A stretch of DNA of 64,000 nucleotides from Candidatus Saccharimonadota bacterium (GCA_017652105.1 JAGCBP010000012.1:1-64000); one strand, 5' to 3'. Shown: positions 49,892 through 58,520, counted from the first letter of the stretch. The notes: generated from the letters alone by a model not told the origin. Numbers and translations are program-made.

Positions 49892-51050
49892 CATTCACCC
49901 CAATTTCGTTGCCATCCCTAACCACCGTAAGCTGCACTGTGTCACCTGGTTTGTATTCACCAATCAAAGTAGAAAGAGAACCCGCTGTACCAATTTTCAC
50001 CCCATTTACCGCAGTAATAATATCTTTGTCTTTGAGCCCCGCCTTAGCTGCCGGCGAATCTTTTTTAATCGCCGAATAGTTAGCCCCCGAAGCATAGAGA
50101 TAAGCCCCGGCAGTTACTGGCAAATTATAAGTCTTAGCCGAAAGCGGTGTTACTTCCAAAGTATATACGCCAAGATAAGCCCGCTCCGCCGTACCCTTCT
50201 CTTTTAGTTGAGAAAGCATACCCTTAGCCGCAGCGATCGGAATGGCAAAACCCATATTTTCTGCCGAAGAACTCGTAGCGGTATTGACACCAATTACTTG
50301 TCCCGCAGCGTTAATCAAAGGTCCGCCTGAATTCCCTGAATTAATCGCCGCATCAGTCTGAATCATATCTGTAAGATTTTCACTCATCGATCCGGTAGAA
50401 TCGGTCGCCGTAAGCGAACGCCCAGTCCCCGACACCACGCCAGATGTTACACTGTTTTGATATTCACCCAACGCATTGCCAATCGCCACTACCTGCTGCC
50501 CCACCGTAATGGTCTTAGAATCGCCCAAAGTCGCCGGAGTCAAGCCAGAGACATCTTTGATTTTTAGAAAAGCAATATCATTAAGCGAGTCCACCGCCGC
50601 CACCTCTACATCTTTAAAAGTAGTCCCGTCGTCCAGCACTACCGAAATACTAGTCGCTCCTTCAATCACGTGTTTATTGGTGAGAATATAGCCATCTTCA
50701 GTGACAATAATTCCGGTCCCCGCCGCACTAGAACTGTAGCTCTGCCCAAAATAGCTCACACTTTTAACTGAGGTTAAAATCGATACCACGCTTGGAGAAA
50801 GTTTGTCTACCACATCAGCAATCGAGCCCTCTACAAAATTCGCCGAATTACCGTCCGCACCACTATTTAAGAAGGTTAAAGGTTGCATCGACTTTTGAAA
50901 ACTCAGGACTGAGAACACACTCGAAGTTATAGCCGCAGCTAGCGCAACCGAAGCCAAAATTACCGCAGTTTTATTACCACCCCCATGCTTGCAGTTCTTA
51001 CACTTACAATTCTCGCATTTGCATTGTTTTGACTCTTCTTTTTTTGCCAT
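49863..51050 (-). CDS. HtrA/DegP-like serine protease with cysteine-rich N-tail
   Basis: 395 residues. A short tail with seven cysteines (QCKCENCKCKNCKHGG) lies before one membrane helix (about 28-50). The trypsin domain has the triad His in NKHVIE, Asp in NDIAFL and Ser in GNSGGPL. A PDZ domain follows (KDSPAAKAGLKDKDIITAV). It is a surface quality-control protease. The Cys-rich tail faces the cytoplasm and could bind Zn or Cu. AGGAGGT precedes the ATG; the gene follows 51063 by 12 nt. Confidence 0.9.
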   Translation of the reverse strand: MAKKEESKQCKCENCKCKNCKHGGGNKTAVILASVALAAAITSSVFSVLSFQKSMQPLTFLNSGADGNSANFVEGSIADVVDKLSPSVVSILTSVKSVSYFGQSYSSSAAGTGIIVTEDGYILTNKHVIEGATSISVVLDDGTTFKDVEVAAVDSLNDIAFLKIKDVSGLTPATLGDSKTITVGQQVVAIGNALGEYQNSVTSGVVSGTGRSLTATDSTGSMSENLTDMIQTDAAINSGNSGGPLINAAGQVIGVNTATSSSAENMGFAIPIAAAKGMLSQLKEKGTAERAYLGVYTLEVTPLSAKTYNLPVTAGAYLYASGANYSAIKKDSPAAKAGLKDKDIITAVNGVKIGTAGSLSTLIGEYKPGDTVQLTVVRDGNEIGVNVTLEGYSEK

Positions 51051-51062
51051 TTTTACCTCCTA

Positions 51063-51848
51063 TTAATAAATATTAAATGCCGGTTTGCTAAAGAAAAATA
51101 CAATGATTCCAATCAGCACCACGCCAAATATAATTGGCCCCACAATATCTTTAAATCGAAAATCCTCTCGATATCGCACCATCGCTTGCCTGGCGTAACT
51201 ATAAACAAAAGCAAAAATCGTCAAAATTATTGCCGCCTGCGGAATCTTGATTCCAGTATCTCCAAAAGTATAAATAATCCCCCAGGCATGGCACAGCCAC
51301 GCAATTTCCGAAAATACTAACCCGCAAACCAAGGTCGTAAGTGCAAAATTTTCCTCTTCTGTCTGCACTAAAACATGCCGGCTAGCCGCATAGCCAATCA
51401 AAAATGCCAGAAGCACACCCACAATTGGGTCCAATGTCGCTGACATAATCGAAGAAGCGGAAATCCCCAAAAACACCGCAATCAAAGATTGTGCAAGGTT
51501 GGCTCTCTCTGTAGATAGCGGCTTAATAAATAGCAACCATGCAATATATACCGCCATCAAAACAAAATCCACTAATATCAAAGAACTACCGGAATAATAA
51601 GTTAGCATCACGATCGAAAGCCCCACAATAATATCAATCAAGTTTGATTTAATATTAATCAAAAGATAGCGACTTCTCACCGCAAATACTCGCCATTTCG
51701 AAACCAAAACTAGGACGATCCCCAGCGCCGGGTTCGCACTAAACACTGTAATTAGCACCGCACCCATCCCCAAGAGAATATTCAGAAGCACGTGTACAGC
51801 GCTCGATGCAATATTTCTAGACTTTCTTGCTAATACATAGTCTGCCAT
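51063..51848 (-). CDS. multi-pass membrane protein of unknown function
   Basis: 261 residues with about eight membrane helices, no clear motif. Charged loops are short and a Lys/Arg-rich patch (RKSRNIA) starts the protein. TATAAT lies 8 nt before the ATG. Probably co-transcribed with the HtrA-like gene, but their connection is unknown. Confidence 0.65.
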   Translation of the reverse strand: MADYVLARKSRNIASSAVHVLLNILLGMGAVLITVFSANPALGIVLVLVSKWRVFAVRSRYLLINIKSNLIDIIVGLSIVMLTYYSGSSLILVDFVLMAVYIAWLLFIKPLSTERANLAQSLIAVFLGISASSIMSATLDPIVGVLLAFLIGYAASRHVLVQTEEENFALTTLVCGLVFSEIAWLCHAWGIIYTFGDTGIKIPQAAIILTIFAFVYSYARQAMVRYREDFRFKDIVGPIIFGVVLIGIIVFFFSKPAFNIY

Positions 51849-51856
51849 ACTTATAT

Positions 51857-51862
51857 ATTATA
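51857..51862 (-). promoter_or_regulatory. extended -10 promoter of the membrane protein / HtrA pair
   Basis: TGT-TATAAT on the minus strand, 8 nt before ATG 51848. Confidence 0.58.
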
Positions 51863-51902
51863 ACAGAAAAATTAAACAAAGCTTAAAAAATACTTTTTGT
51901 GC

Positions 51903-51908
51903 TATAAT
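51903..51908 (+). promoter_or_regulatory. extended -10 promoter of lepB
   Basis: TGC-TATAAT with 8 nt to ATG 51917. Confidence 0.58.
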
Positions 51909-51916
51909 ATATTAAT

Positions 51917-52585
51917 ATGGAGCCGAAGTTTTTTGAAAAACACCCCATTCTGAAGGATATCTTAAGCCTAGGTGGTTTTGTTGTGGCAATTGTGCTCTGT
52001 ACGATGTTTTTAAACACTTACATTTACCGCTCATACAATGTGGTTGGTTCTAGCATGGAAAATACCCTACAAAACGATGACCGCGTTGTAGTTAATCGCG
52101 CCGCTGTGTCTTGGGCGCATTTCTTAGGCCAAGAATACGTGCCAGAGCGTGGCCAAGTAATTGTTTTTATGAACGAGGATGAGCAAAAAGTCAAAGAATA
52201 CAAAAACCAAGGCGTAGAAAACCCGATGACCTGCAACGCCCCATCCAATATTAGCGATCAATACATCATCAAGCGCGTGATTGCCTTTCCGGGTGAGCGC
52301 GTAGTGGTCAAAGACGGCGTTATGACTATTTATAATGATGAGCATCCTGAAGGAATTGTTTACGACAAAGAATGGCGGGTTTCCTCTACTGATGGACCAA
52401 AAGAATACACCTCGGGGGAAGTGGACACCACTGTACCAGAGGGCGAATTATTTGTTTCCGGCGACAACCGTGAAGGTTCTAATTCTTGGGACTCTAGAAA
52501 TGGCCTCGGCACCATTCCTTATTGCCGCATTATTGGTCCAGTTATTCTCCGCCTCTTCCCGTTCGACAAGATGCGCACATTCTAA
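51917..52585 (+). CDS. lepB: signal peptidase I
   Basis: 222 residues. One N-terminal membrane helix, catalytic Ser in VGSSMENTL, catalytic Lys in YIIKRVIAFPGE, and the SGDNREGSNSWDSR box. It removes signal peptides from the many exported proteins of this window. Leaderless by promoter position. Confidence 0.93.
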   Translation: MEPKFFEKHPILKDILSLGGFVVAIVLCTMFLNTYIYRSYNVVGSSMENTLQNDDRVVVNRAAVSWAHFLGQEYVPERGQVIVFMNEDEQKVKEYKNQGVENPMTCNAPSNISDQYIIKRVIAFPGERVVVKDGVMTIYNDEHPEGIVYDKEWRVSSTDGPKEYTSGEVDTTVPEGELFVSGDNREGSNSWDSRNGLGTIPYCRIIGPVILRLFPFDKMRTF

Positions 52586-52596
52586 AGGAATTAATC

Positions 52597-53721
52597 TTAG
52601 ATTTCGCCAATCATTTTTACCGAATCAGACTCCGGCAATTCTTCTACAGTTTTTAGCTTCCGTTCAATTTGACGAGAAGTAGTTTTAGCCGATTCAATTT
52701 TATTAGCGGATTCTTGAAGTTTCTTTTGTACACCATCAAGTAGGTCTCCAAATTTGCCAAACTGGGCTTTTACCGCACCCAAAATTTGCCACACCTCAGC
52801 TGAGCGTTTCTCGATTGCTACTGTCCTAAAGCCCATCAAAAGCCCAGAAAGCATCACCGGTAAAGTAGAGGGCGAAGCAATCGCGATGTTATATTTTTGC
52901 CTAATTTCATCAGACAAGCCTGGAATCCGAATAATTTCCGCATAGAGAGATTCCGTTGGTACAAACATCATCCCAAAATCCGTAGTCTTAGGCGGATCAA
53001 GATACTTCGTGGAAATCTTTTTGGCCTGCTCTTTTACATCGTTTGAGAGCGCCTTTTGATATTCCGCTATCTCTGTTTTGTTACCATTATCATATGCCGC
53101 CACTAGCCTAGAATAATTCTCCACCGGGAATTTAGAATCAATTGGCAAAAATACATCAGTTTCCTTGCCTGGCATTTTTACTGCAAACTCCACCCGGTCG
53201 TTTGAACCAGCTTTGGTAATGATATTTTCCTCATATTGATTTTTGCTCAAAATATCCTCAATAATTGCGCCTAGCTGCACTTCCCCATAAATTCCTCGGG
53301 TCTTTACGCCTTCCATAACCTTTTTGAGATCGCCCACCTCATTAGCCATTCCTTTCATTTCGCCTAGTCCCTGGTATACTTGTGTCAATTGCGCCGAAAT
53401 CGACTTAAAGCTCTCGTTAAAGCGTTTTTCCACCGAAGCTCTCAGCTTCTCATCCACCGTTTCTCGCATTTCCTCTAGCTTTTTCTCGTTGCCAGTCTGA
53501 AGCCGTTCAAGATTCTCAGCAATTTCTTTACGATTTTCCCGAAAGTTTCGATCAATCTCTGGATTCAGCTTAGCAATTTCCCCTTCCATCCGGATCAATC
53601 GCTCCTCCATTTTTTTGTAGTCCATATTTGCTTCTCCCGGTTTTTTGTTTAATTGCAATACCAGAACCACCAGAAGCAAAACAATTATTATTATCCCCAC
53701 CACACCTAAAAATATTTCCAT
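52597..53721 (-). CDS. rmuC: DNA recombination protein RmuC
   Basis: 374 residues. One N-terminal membrane helix (about 3-22), a long coiled coil (about 35-130), then the RmuC nuclease-like domain with GIYGEVQLGAIIEDIL, FLPIDSKFPVENY and DFGMMFVPTESLYAE. RmuC limits inverted-repeat recombination. TATAAT is 6 nt before the ATG. It ends 12 nt from the convergent lepB. Confidence 0.9.
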   Translation of the reverse strand: MEIFLGVVGIIIIVLLLVVLVLQLNKKPGEANMDYKKMEERLIRMEGEIAKLNPEIDRNFRENRKEIAENLERLQTGNEKKLEEMRETVDEKLRASVEKRFNESFKSISAQLTQVYQGLGEMKGMANEVGDLKKVMEGVKTRGIYGEVQLGAIIEDILSKNQYEENIITKAGSNDRVEFAVKMPGKETDVFLPIDSKFPVENYSRLVAAYDNGNKTEIAEYQKALSNDVKEQAKKISTKYLDPPKTTDFGMMFVPTESLYAEIIRIPGLSDEIRQKYNIAIASPSTLPVMLSGLLMGFRTVAIEKRSAEVWQILGAVKAQFGKFGDLLDGVQKKLQESANKIESAKTTSRQIERKLKTVEELPESDSVKMIGEI

Positions 53722-53727
53722 AAGCCA

Positions 53728-53733
53728 ATTATA
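53728..53733 (-). promoter_or_regulatory. extended -10 promoter of rmuC
   Basis: TGT-TATAAT on the minus strand, 6 nt before ATG 53721. Confidence 0.6.
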
Positions 53734-53779
53734 ACAAAGTTTTCAAAAAACACCAAAGTATGCTATAATTCTAGAAGGC

Positions 53780-53855
53780 GCCGACTTAGCTCAGCTGGCA
53801 GAGCAACGGTTTTGTAAACCGTAGGTCGTCGGTTCGATCCCGACAGTCGGCTCCA
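53780..53855 (+). tRNA. tRNA-Thr (TGT anticodon)
   Basis: 76 nt with CCA. Acceptor GCCGACT/AGTCGGC, anticodon loop TTTGTAA giving TGT, T loop TTCGATC. Its 3' end is part of the tandem repeat that follows. Confidence 0.96.
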
Positions 53856-53866
53856 CGAGAGAATAA

Positions 53867-53889
53867 CAAGCAAAAAAGCTTGCTTTTTT
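53867..53889 (+). terminator. terminator after tRNA-Thr, first copy
   Basis: CAAGC-aaaaaa-GCTTG then CTTTTTT, 12 nt after the CCA end. Confidence 0.72.
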
Positions 53890-53948
53890 GATTGGTATTC
53901 CGAGTGGAGCAGGATGTATTCCATACAGTCGGCTCCACGAGAGAATAA

Positions 53949-53971
53949 CAAGCAAAAAAGCTTGCTTTTTT
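53949..53971 (+). terminator. terminator after tRNA-Thr, duplicated copy
   Basis: Identical to 53867-53889, 82 bp on. Confidence 0.7.
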
Positions 53972-54083
53972 GATTGGTATTCCGAGTGGAGCAGGATGTA
54001 TTCCATACAGTCGGCTCCATTTTTATTGTTGACTTTAGCATAAACGTGATATAATAAAAATAACATAAAGTAGAAAGGGAAAT

Positions 54084-54656
54084 ATGGAATCCGTAACATA
54101 CAATATCAACCTAAATGACCTCGACAATGTGACGTCAACCGCCGCAACTGCAGCTGTTGGTGGCATGCTCGGCTTCATCCTCGCCGCTAGCGCAGCTATT
54201 GCGATTCTTATTATTATCGCAATGTGGAGAATTTTCGAAAAAGCTGGCGAAAAAGGCTGGAAAGCTCTAATTCCTATCTATAACTTCTATATCATTTTCA
54301 AGATTTGTGGCATCAAAGATTGGTTTTGGTGGATCTTTGGCGCAAGTATCTTTGCGGGTATCCTTAGCGGCATCAATCCGCCGATCACTCAAACTGTCAC
54401 TTATAATACTGGCACAATCACCTTCATCGACACCTCAGCCGCCATTGATTGGAGCCAACATGTTCCGTATCTTATCGGTACCATCTTGAGTGCTGGCATT
54501 AGCATTGCCACAGCCATCGTTCTAGCAGTCAAACTCGCCAAGGCTTTCGGCAAAGGCGTAGGATTCACTTTTGGTCTTATCTTCCTATCCGGAATCTTCT
54601 ACATGATTCTCGGATTTGGCAAAGCCAAATACGACAAAAAAGCTGTCAACGCTTAA
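54084..54656 (+). CDS. DUF5684 membrane protein
   Basis: 190 residues. Membrane helices at about 23-50, 70-95, 128-150 and 160-180. The segment MWRIFEKAGEKGWKALIPIYNFY is the DUF5684 signature, seen in small membrane proteins sometimes next to signal peptidase genes (lepB is 1.5 kb away). Function unknown. GAAAGGGAAAT precedes the ATG, and it carries a bidirectional terminator. Confidence 0.8.
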   Translation: MESVTYNINLNDLDNVTSTAATAAVGGMLGFILAASAAIAILIIIAMWRIFEKAGEKGWKALIPIYNFYIIFKICGIKDWFWWIFGASIFAGILSGINPPITQTVTYNTGTITFIDTSAAIDWSQHVPYLIGTILSAGISIATAIVLAVKLAKAFGKGVGFTFGLIFLSGIFYMILGFGKAKYDKKAVNA

Positions 54657-54662
54657 AACCCC

Positions 54663-54696
54663 AAAAAATAACCCCCCGGTAAGGGGGTTATTTTTA
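54663..54696. terminator. bidirectional terminator
   Basis: AAAAATAACCCCC-cggtaa-GGGGGTTATTTTT between the DUF5684 gene and rubrerythrin. Confidence 0.88.
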
Positions 54697-54699
54697 TTC

Positions 54700-55245
54700 T
54701 TAGTAATTTTCTGCTTTAATTTCAAAGTAAGCTTGCGGATGATTGCAAACTGGACAAATGTCTGGTGCTGACTTACCTACCACAACATGACCACAATTTC
54801 GACACACCCAAATCGCGCTGCCATCCTTAGAGAAGACTTTCTTCTCGCGCACGTTAGCAAGTAGCTTCCTATATCTCTCTTCGTGAGTTTTTTCTATCGC
54901 CGCTACTTCTTCAAATTTCTTTGCTAAATCTTCAAAACCTTCCTCACGCGCAGTTTCTGCAAACCCTTTATACATATCCGTCCATTCGTAGTTCTCGCCT
55001 TCCGCCGCCGCCTCCAAATTAGTTTCGGTATCTTCCACTGCACCACCATGAAGCTCCTTATACCACATCTTCGCGTGCTCTTTTTCGTTATCAGCAGTCT
55101 CGGTAAAAATCGCCGCAATCTGTTCGTACCCATCTTTCTTCGCCTTAGAGGCGTAAAAAGTATATTTATTCCGAGCCTCCGATTCCCCCGCCAAAGCTTT
55201 TTTCAAATTCTCTTCAGTTCTAGTTCCGCTGTATATAGTTTTCAT
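54700..55245 (-). CDS. rubrerythrin
   Basis: 181 residues. A four-helix di-iron domain with Glu/His ligands ([29 protein letters not shown]) followed by a C-terminal rubredoxin-type iron site, CRNCG and CPVCNHP. Rubrerythrin reduces hydrogen peroxide to water in anaerobes. It follows the SDR gene by 12 nt and has its own AAAGGAGG. Confidence 0.95.
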   Translation of the reverse strand: MKTIYSGTRTEENLKKALAGESEARNKYTFYASKAKKDGYEQIAAIFTETADNEKEHAKMWYKELHGGAVEDTETNLEAAAEGENYEWTDMYKGFAETAREEGFEDLAKKFEEVAAIEKTHEERYRKLLANVREKKVFSKDGSAIWVCRNCGHVVVGKSAPDICPVCNHPQAYFEIKAENY

Positions 55246-55257
55246 ATATCCTCCTTT

Positions 55258-56019
55258 CTATATACATGTATATCCACCATCGACAGGCAGAATTACACCG
55301 TTGACATAAGACGCTTCTTCCGAAGCCAAAAACACCACGGCCGCATCAAGTTCACCTGGTTTACCGTAGCGTTGCATCGGTACCATTTTTTTCGCAAAAT
55401 CTTGGAATTTTTCTGTGTCTAGTACCGCCGTTGTCAGTTCCGTATAAAAATAGCCCGGGCAAATCGCGTTACAGGTAATCCCATCAGTTGCGAGCTCTGC
55501 CGCCACTGCACGAGTAAAGTTGACCACTGCGCCCTTTGAAGCGTGATAGGCAATGGTCGGAATTTCAGTGTTCCCCACTAAGCCATACATGGAAGCGATA
55601 TTGATAATCCGGCCATAGTGATTCTTTTTCATAATTTTACCAAACGCCCTGGTCATCTTGAATACGCTAGTCTCATCAGTAGCAATAGTAAAATCCCATT
55701 CCTCATCATTCATATCCAGAACACCTTTGTCTTTAGATGAACCAGCACAGTTCAAAAGAATATCTACATGCCCAAATTTCTTCTCAGCTTCTTTCGCGGC
55801 ATTATTAATATCATCAGTCGAAGTCACATCGCATTTCACCACCAAAACGTCCTCAGCGCCTTCTTTCAGTAGTTTCGGCTTGAATTCCTCCAATCTTTCA
55901 ACCCGCCTAGCCATAATCACTAGCGAAGCTCCTTGCCGCGCCAAGGCCAAAGCCATCTGCTGGCCAAGCCCAGACGATGCCCCAGACACAGCCGCTACCT
56001 TTCCTTTCAAACTAAACAT
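55258..56019 (-). CDS. SDR-family NAD(P)-dependent oxidoreductase (FabG-like)
   Basis: 253 residues, classical short-chain dehydrogenase: GASSGLGQQ near the start, NCAGSS, catalytic Ser in NIASMYG, Tyr/Lys in YHASKG, and the C-terminal VDGGY. Length and motifs fit FabG, gluconate or sugar-alcohol dehydrogenases. No other fatty-acid elongation genes are near, so a role in fatty acid synthesis is unlikely. It is first in an SDR-rubrerythrin pair; AAAGGAG precedes the ATG. Confidence 0.88.
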   Translation of the reverse strand: MFSLKGKVAAVSGASSGLGQQMALALARQGASLVIMARRVERLEEFKPKLLKEGAEDVLVVKCDVTSTDDINNAAKEAEKKFGHVDILLNCAGSSKDKGVLDMNDEEWDFTIATDETSVFKMTRAFGKIMKKNHYGRIINIASMYGLVGNTEIPTIAYHASKGAVVNFTRAVAAELATDGITCNAICPGYFYTELTTAVLDTEKFQDFAKKMVPMQRYGKPGELDAAVVFLASEEASYVNGVILPVDGGYTCI

Positions 56020-56157
56020 TTTACGCTCCTTTCTACTTTTAACCCATTATATCACACTAATCCGCTTATGCTAGATATTTAAAAATTGCTATGCTATAAT
56101 ACGGGTGTAGTCCATGGGAAAATACTTTGGTCTTGCACGTTGAAAGGAGAAAATGTT

Positions 56158-56664
56158 ATGAGTAAGGTCATGATTATTCTTGGTTCGGCTTCAGACCGGA
56201 ACCAGATGGAACCGGCCATCTGGCAACTCACTAATACGGTTGAGACAGAGGTTCATATCATGTCAGCACATCGCACGCCCGAAGGTTTGAGAGAGTTAGT
56301 CATGAACTCTGACGCCGATGTGTTTATCGCTGGAGCCGGCATGGCAGCAGCTTTGCCAGGTAGCATAGCTGCACTTACACCGCGCCCAGTGATCGGAGTA
56401 CCCCTAAGCGGGAGCCCCATGAATGGACTTGATGCTCTTCTGGCTATCGCTCAGATGCCTATGGGAGTTCCTGTCGCCACCGTAGCTATCGATGGAGCCA
56501 GAAATGCCGCCATTTTGGCTTTAGAAATCTTAGGTGTTAAAGATGACAAAGCCGAAGACGCCATCTATAAGTTCAGAGAGGATTTGCGCCGCGACGCTGC
56601 AGAAAAAGATCGCTTATTTATCGAGCATATTAATGGCATAAAGAAAGAACGCACCCGAGACTAA
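56158..56664 (+). CDS. purE: N5-carboxyaminoimidazole ribonucleotide mutase, class I PurE
   Basis: 168 residues. GSASDRNQM corresponds to the substrate loop of PurE (GSxSD), MSAHRTPEG carries the active-site AHRTP, and GAGMAAALPG and QMPMGVPVATVAI complete the family pattern. The known reaction moves CO2 on AIR in purine synthesis. No other pur gene is present in the window. ATG 56158 with AAAGGAG is chosen; a longer reading starts in the promoter. Confidence 0.9.
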   Translation: MSKVMIILGSASDRNQMEPAIWQLTNTVETEVHIMSAHRTPEGLRELVMNSDADVFIAGAGMAAALPGSIAALTPRPVIGVPLSGSPMNGLDALLAIAQMPMGVPVATVAIDGARNAAILALEILGVKDDKAEDAIYKFREDLRRDAAEKDRLFIEHINGIKKERTRD

Positions 56665-56688
56665 GCATCTCCTCATCTACAATTCTCC

Positions 56689-56716
56689 AAAAGCGCTAGA
56701 TTATCTAGCGCTTTTT
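56689..56716 (+). terminator. terminator of purE
   Basis: AAAAGCGCTAGA-tta-TCTAGCGCTTTTT, a strong stem. Confidence 0.88.
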
Positions 56717-56743
56717 CCTTTTCCGTGATATAATCAATATAAT

Positions 56744-56819
56744 GCCTTCTTAGCTCAGTTGGTAGAGCGCATCCATGGTAAGGATGAGGTCACCAGTACA
56801 AGCCTGCTAGAAGGCTCCA
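56744..56819 (+). tRNA. tRNA-Thr (GGT anticodon) with unusual T arm
   Basis: 76 nt with CCA. Acceptor GCCTTCT/AGAAGGC pairs perfectly and anticodon loop ATGGTAA gives GGT. The T arm reads ACCAG-TACAAGC-CTGCT: position 55 is A instead of T and the stem has a C50-C64 mismatch. Confidence 0.85.
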
Positions 56820-56827
56820 GTAAAAGT

Positions 56828-56912
56828 GCTGGAATCGTCTAGTGGCAATGACAAGAGACTGTACATCTCTCGGCTTCGGCCTTCGTAGGTTCGAGTCCTA
56901 CTTCCAGCACCA
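56828..56912 (+). tRNA. tRNA-Tyr (GTA anticodon)
   Basis: 85 nt class II tRNA with CCA. Acceptor GCTGGAA/TTCCAGC, anticodon loop CTGTACA giving GTA, a long variable arm (CGGCTTCGGCC), and T loop TTCGAGT. It lies 8 nt after tRNA-Thr and shares its transcript. Confidence 0.95.
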
Positions 56913-56920
56913 TTTTTTGT

Positions 56921-57838
56921 TCATCTAAATCTGGTTCTAATCACCGGGCACTCGTCCATCTCTAATAGCTCATCCGCAATTTTTACCAATTCATCCGACA
57001 GATACACTCCTTCTCGCCACTCCTCCAAAATTGCCTCATACCCATAATAAGCCCCCGCTAGTTGCCCATAGCAAGCCCCATTAGTATCTGTATCGCCACC
57101 AAATCTCAAAACCGCCAACATTCCGTCTTTGAAATTGTCAAAATTCATCAGCCCAAAGAGCGCAATCGCAAAGGTATCTACAATATAACCACCAAGATTA
57201 TATAATTTATTACCGTCTTTTTCCACTTCCATTTTTGAGTCCACAAAATCCGCAACGGCTTTTTTGTCATCACCTTGACAAATTTTATACAAAACCTCCG
57301 CGAAAATCCTCGTCACCATCTCCGCTGTTTTGGAATTATGAGTTTCTCTAGCCGACAAAACCGCCATCTGCGCCGTAGCATCAATATCAGAAACCCCCAA
57401 ATTTGCAATAATCACTGGCGCAAGACGCATAATCGCTCCATTTCCTGCCGATTCGGTCGTGTCATCGCCGAAAATTACCGGTTCATCTTTAAACTCTCCG
57501 ATTGCCCGCGCTGTCTGTACACCTATATCCATCGGCGATTTTCCGTCATAAGTCCGATAGCCATTATCACACCACGCCACGAACTTCATCATGATATCAT
57601 AAGAATCATATCCCTTTGAGGCCAACAAACTATCAGCGAGGCACAAAGCCATCTCCGTATCGTCTGTCCATACGCCTTTAGGAAGCCGCGAATTTTCATG
57701 AAAATGCGGAATTTCATCATCAATTACCGAAATAGCCGAAGCCGGCAAAAACTCTATCGGCGCACCCAACGCATCCCCCACCGCTAACCCTACCAACATT
57801 CCCCGAGCTTTATCTTGGAGTTTTTCTTTATTCCTCAT
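56921..57838 (-). CDS. ADP-ribosylglycohydrolase family protein
   Basis: 305 residues. DraG-type motifs: GLAVGDALGAPIEF, VWTDDTEMALCL (metal ligands), GNGAIMRLAP, and GGDTDTNGACYGQ (metal ligands). It removes ADP-ribose from proteins, nucleic acids or small molecules. ATG 57838 is preferred because the family usually begins about ten residues before the first motif; 57856 is an alternative. It overlaps the upstream membrane protein gene by 11 bp. Confidence 0.88.
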   Translation of the reverse strand: MRNKEKLQDKARGMLVGLAVGDALGAPIEFLPASAISVIDDEIPHFHENSRLPKGVWTDDTEMALCLADSLLASKGYDSYDIMMKFVAWCDNGYRTYDGKSPMDIGVQTARAIGEFKDEPVIFGDDTTESAGNGAIMRLAPVIIANLGVSDIDATAQMAVLSARETHNSKTAEMVTRIFAEVLYKICQGDDKKAVADFVDSKMEVEKDGNKLYNLGGYIVDTFAIALFGLMNFDNFKDGMLAVLRFGGDTDTNGACYGQLAGAYYGYEAILEEWREGVYLSDELVKIADELLEMDECPVIRTRFR

Positions 57839-58514
57839 CTTCCTCGTCTGGTTCATCTTTCATAATTCTCACTATTTCTTTACTATCTCTCATGGCAGAT
57901 TTAAGAGACTCCGGCGTCAAAGCTGAAATCACTTCAACCGCGCCCGCCACCATCGTGAGAATTGCCATTGTCATAAACCAACCGCTACTAATAGAGTCCG
58001 AAGCAAAGAAATAATACGGCCCCACCACTAGTTCCAAAAGTGTTAGAACTAACTTAAAATACCAACGGTAATCTTTTTCATCTCGCCGCTTGAAGACCTT
58101 AATCGCACCGGTTATACCATTTAAAGTAGTAAAGCCGCCGGCCATCAAATTCAGCACTTTATCTACGAAACCTTGATTAATCAAAAGCAATATTCCTGCC
58201 ACCATTACCGCCAAATACAAAAGGCCTTCTAAAATTTGAAAAATCAGCAATTTCCTCTGGACTCTTTGCTCGCCCCTATCCTCCGCTCGATCCAAATCCG
58301 ATTTTATCCGACCGGCCTGATAGCACGCCCAAAAAGTAAAGACCGCGCCCGCCGCCGTTATCCCCAGTGGCATCCCAACAGTATCGTTACCTCTGCCATT
58401 TAAAGCTCCAATAAACATCATCACCCCCGGAATGAACATCATAAAAGCCGCTGCTAATTTATTTTTTAGAAAAATCTTGTAAGCCGAAAAACCGCGTTTT
58501 ATGAGTTTATTCAT
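57828..58514 (-). CDS. multi-pass membrane protein (DUF308-like)
   Basis: 228 residues with about six membrane helices and a strongly acidic C-terminal tail (DEPDEEDEE). Repeated GITGAIKVFKRRDE-type segments resemble the DUF308/HdeD fold. Unknown function. TATAAT lies 6 nt before the ATG. It overlaps the ADP-ribosylglycohydrolase gene. Confidence 0.6.
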   Translation of the reverse strand: MNKLIKRGFSAYKIFLKNKLAAAFMMFIPGVMMFIGALNGRGNDTVGMPLGITAAGAVFTFWACYQAGRIKSDLDRAEDRGEQRVQRKLLIFQILEGLLYLAVMVAGILLLINQGFVDKVLNLMAGGFTTLNGITGAIKVFKRRDEKDYRWYFKLVLTLLELVVGPYYFFASDSISSGWFMTMAILTMVAGAVEVISALTPESLKSAMRDSKEIVRIMKDEPDEEDEE

Positions 58515-58520
58515 AATTTA

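Larger units (their letters stand above)
53845..54019 (+). repeat. 82-bp tandem duplication starting in the tRNA-Thr 3' end
   Basis: Two identical 82-bp units (53845-53926, 53927-54008) plus a third start. The 13-bp tRNA end ACAGTCGGCTCCA recurs at 53843, 53925 and 54007, exactly 82 bp apart. Each unit contains a terminator hairpin (CAAGC-a6-GCTTG-CTTTTTT). Confidence 0.92.

Noticed and set aside
53845-54008. Possible CRISPR-like or minisatellite array
   Set aside because: Only two units, with no spacers; the unit contains tRNA end and terminator, so it is a tandem duplication.
53780-54019. Prophage or integrative element attachment sites
   Set aside because: No integrase, excisionase or phage gene lies between or near the repeats; kept only as a pattern worth checking.
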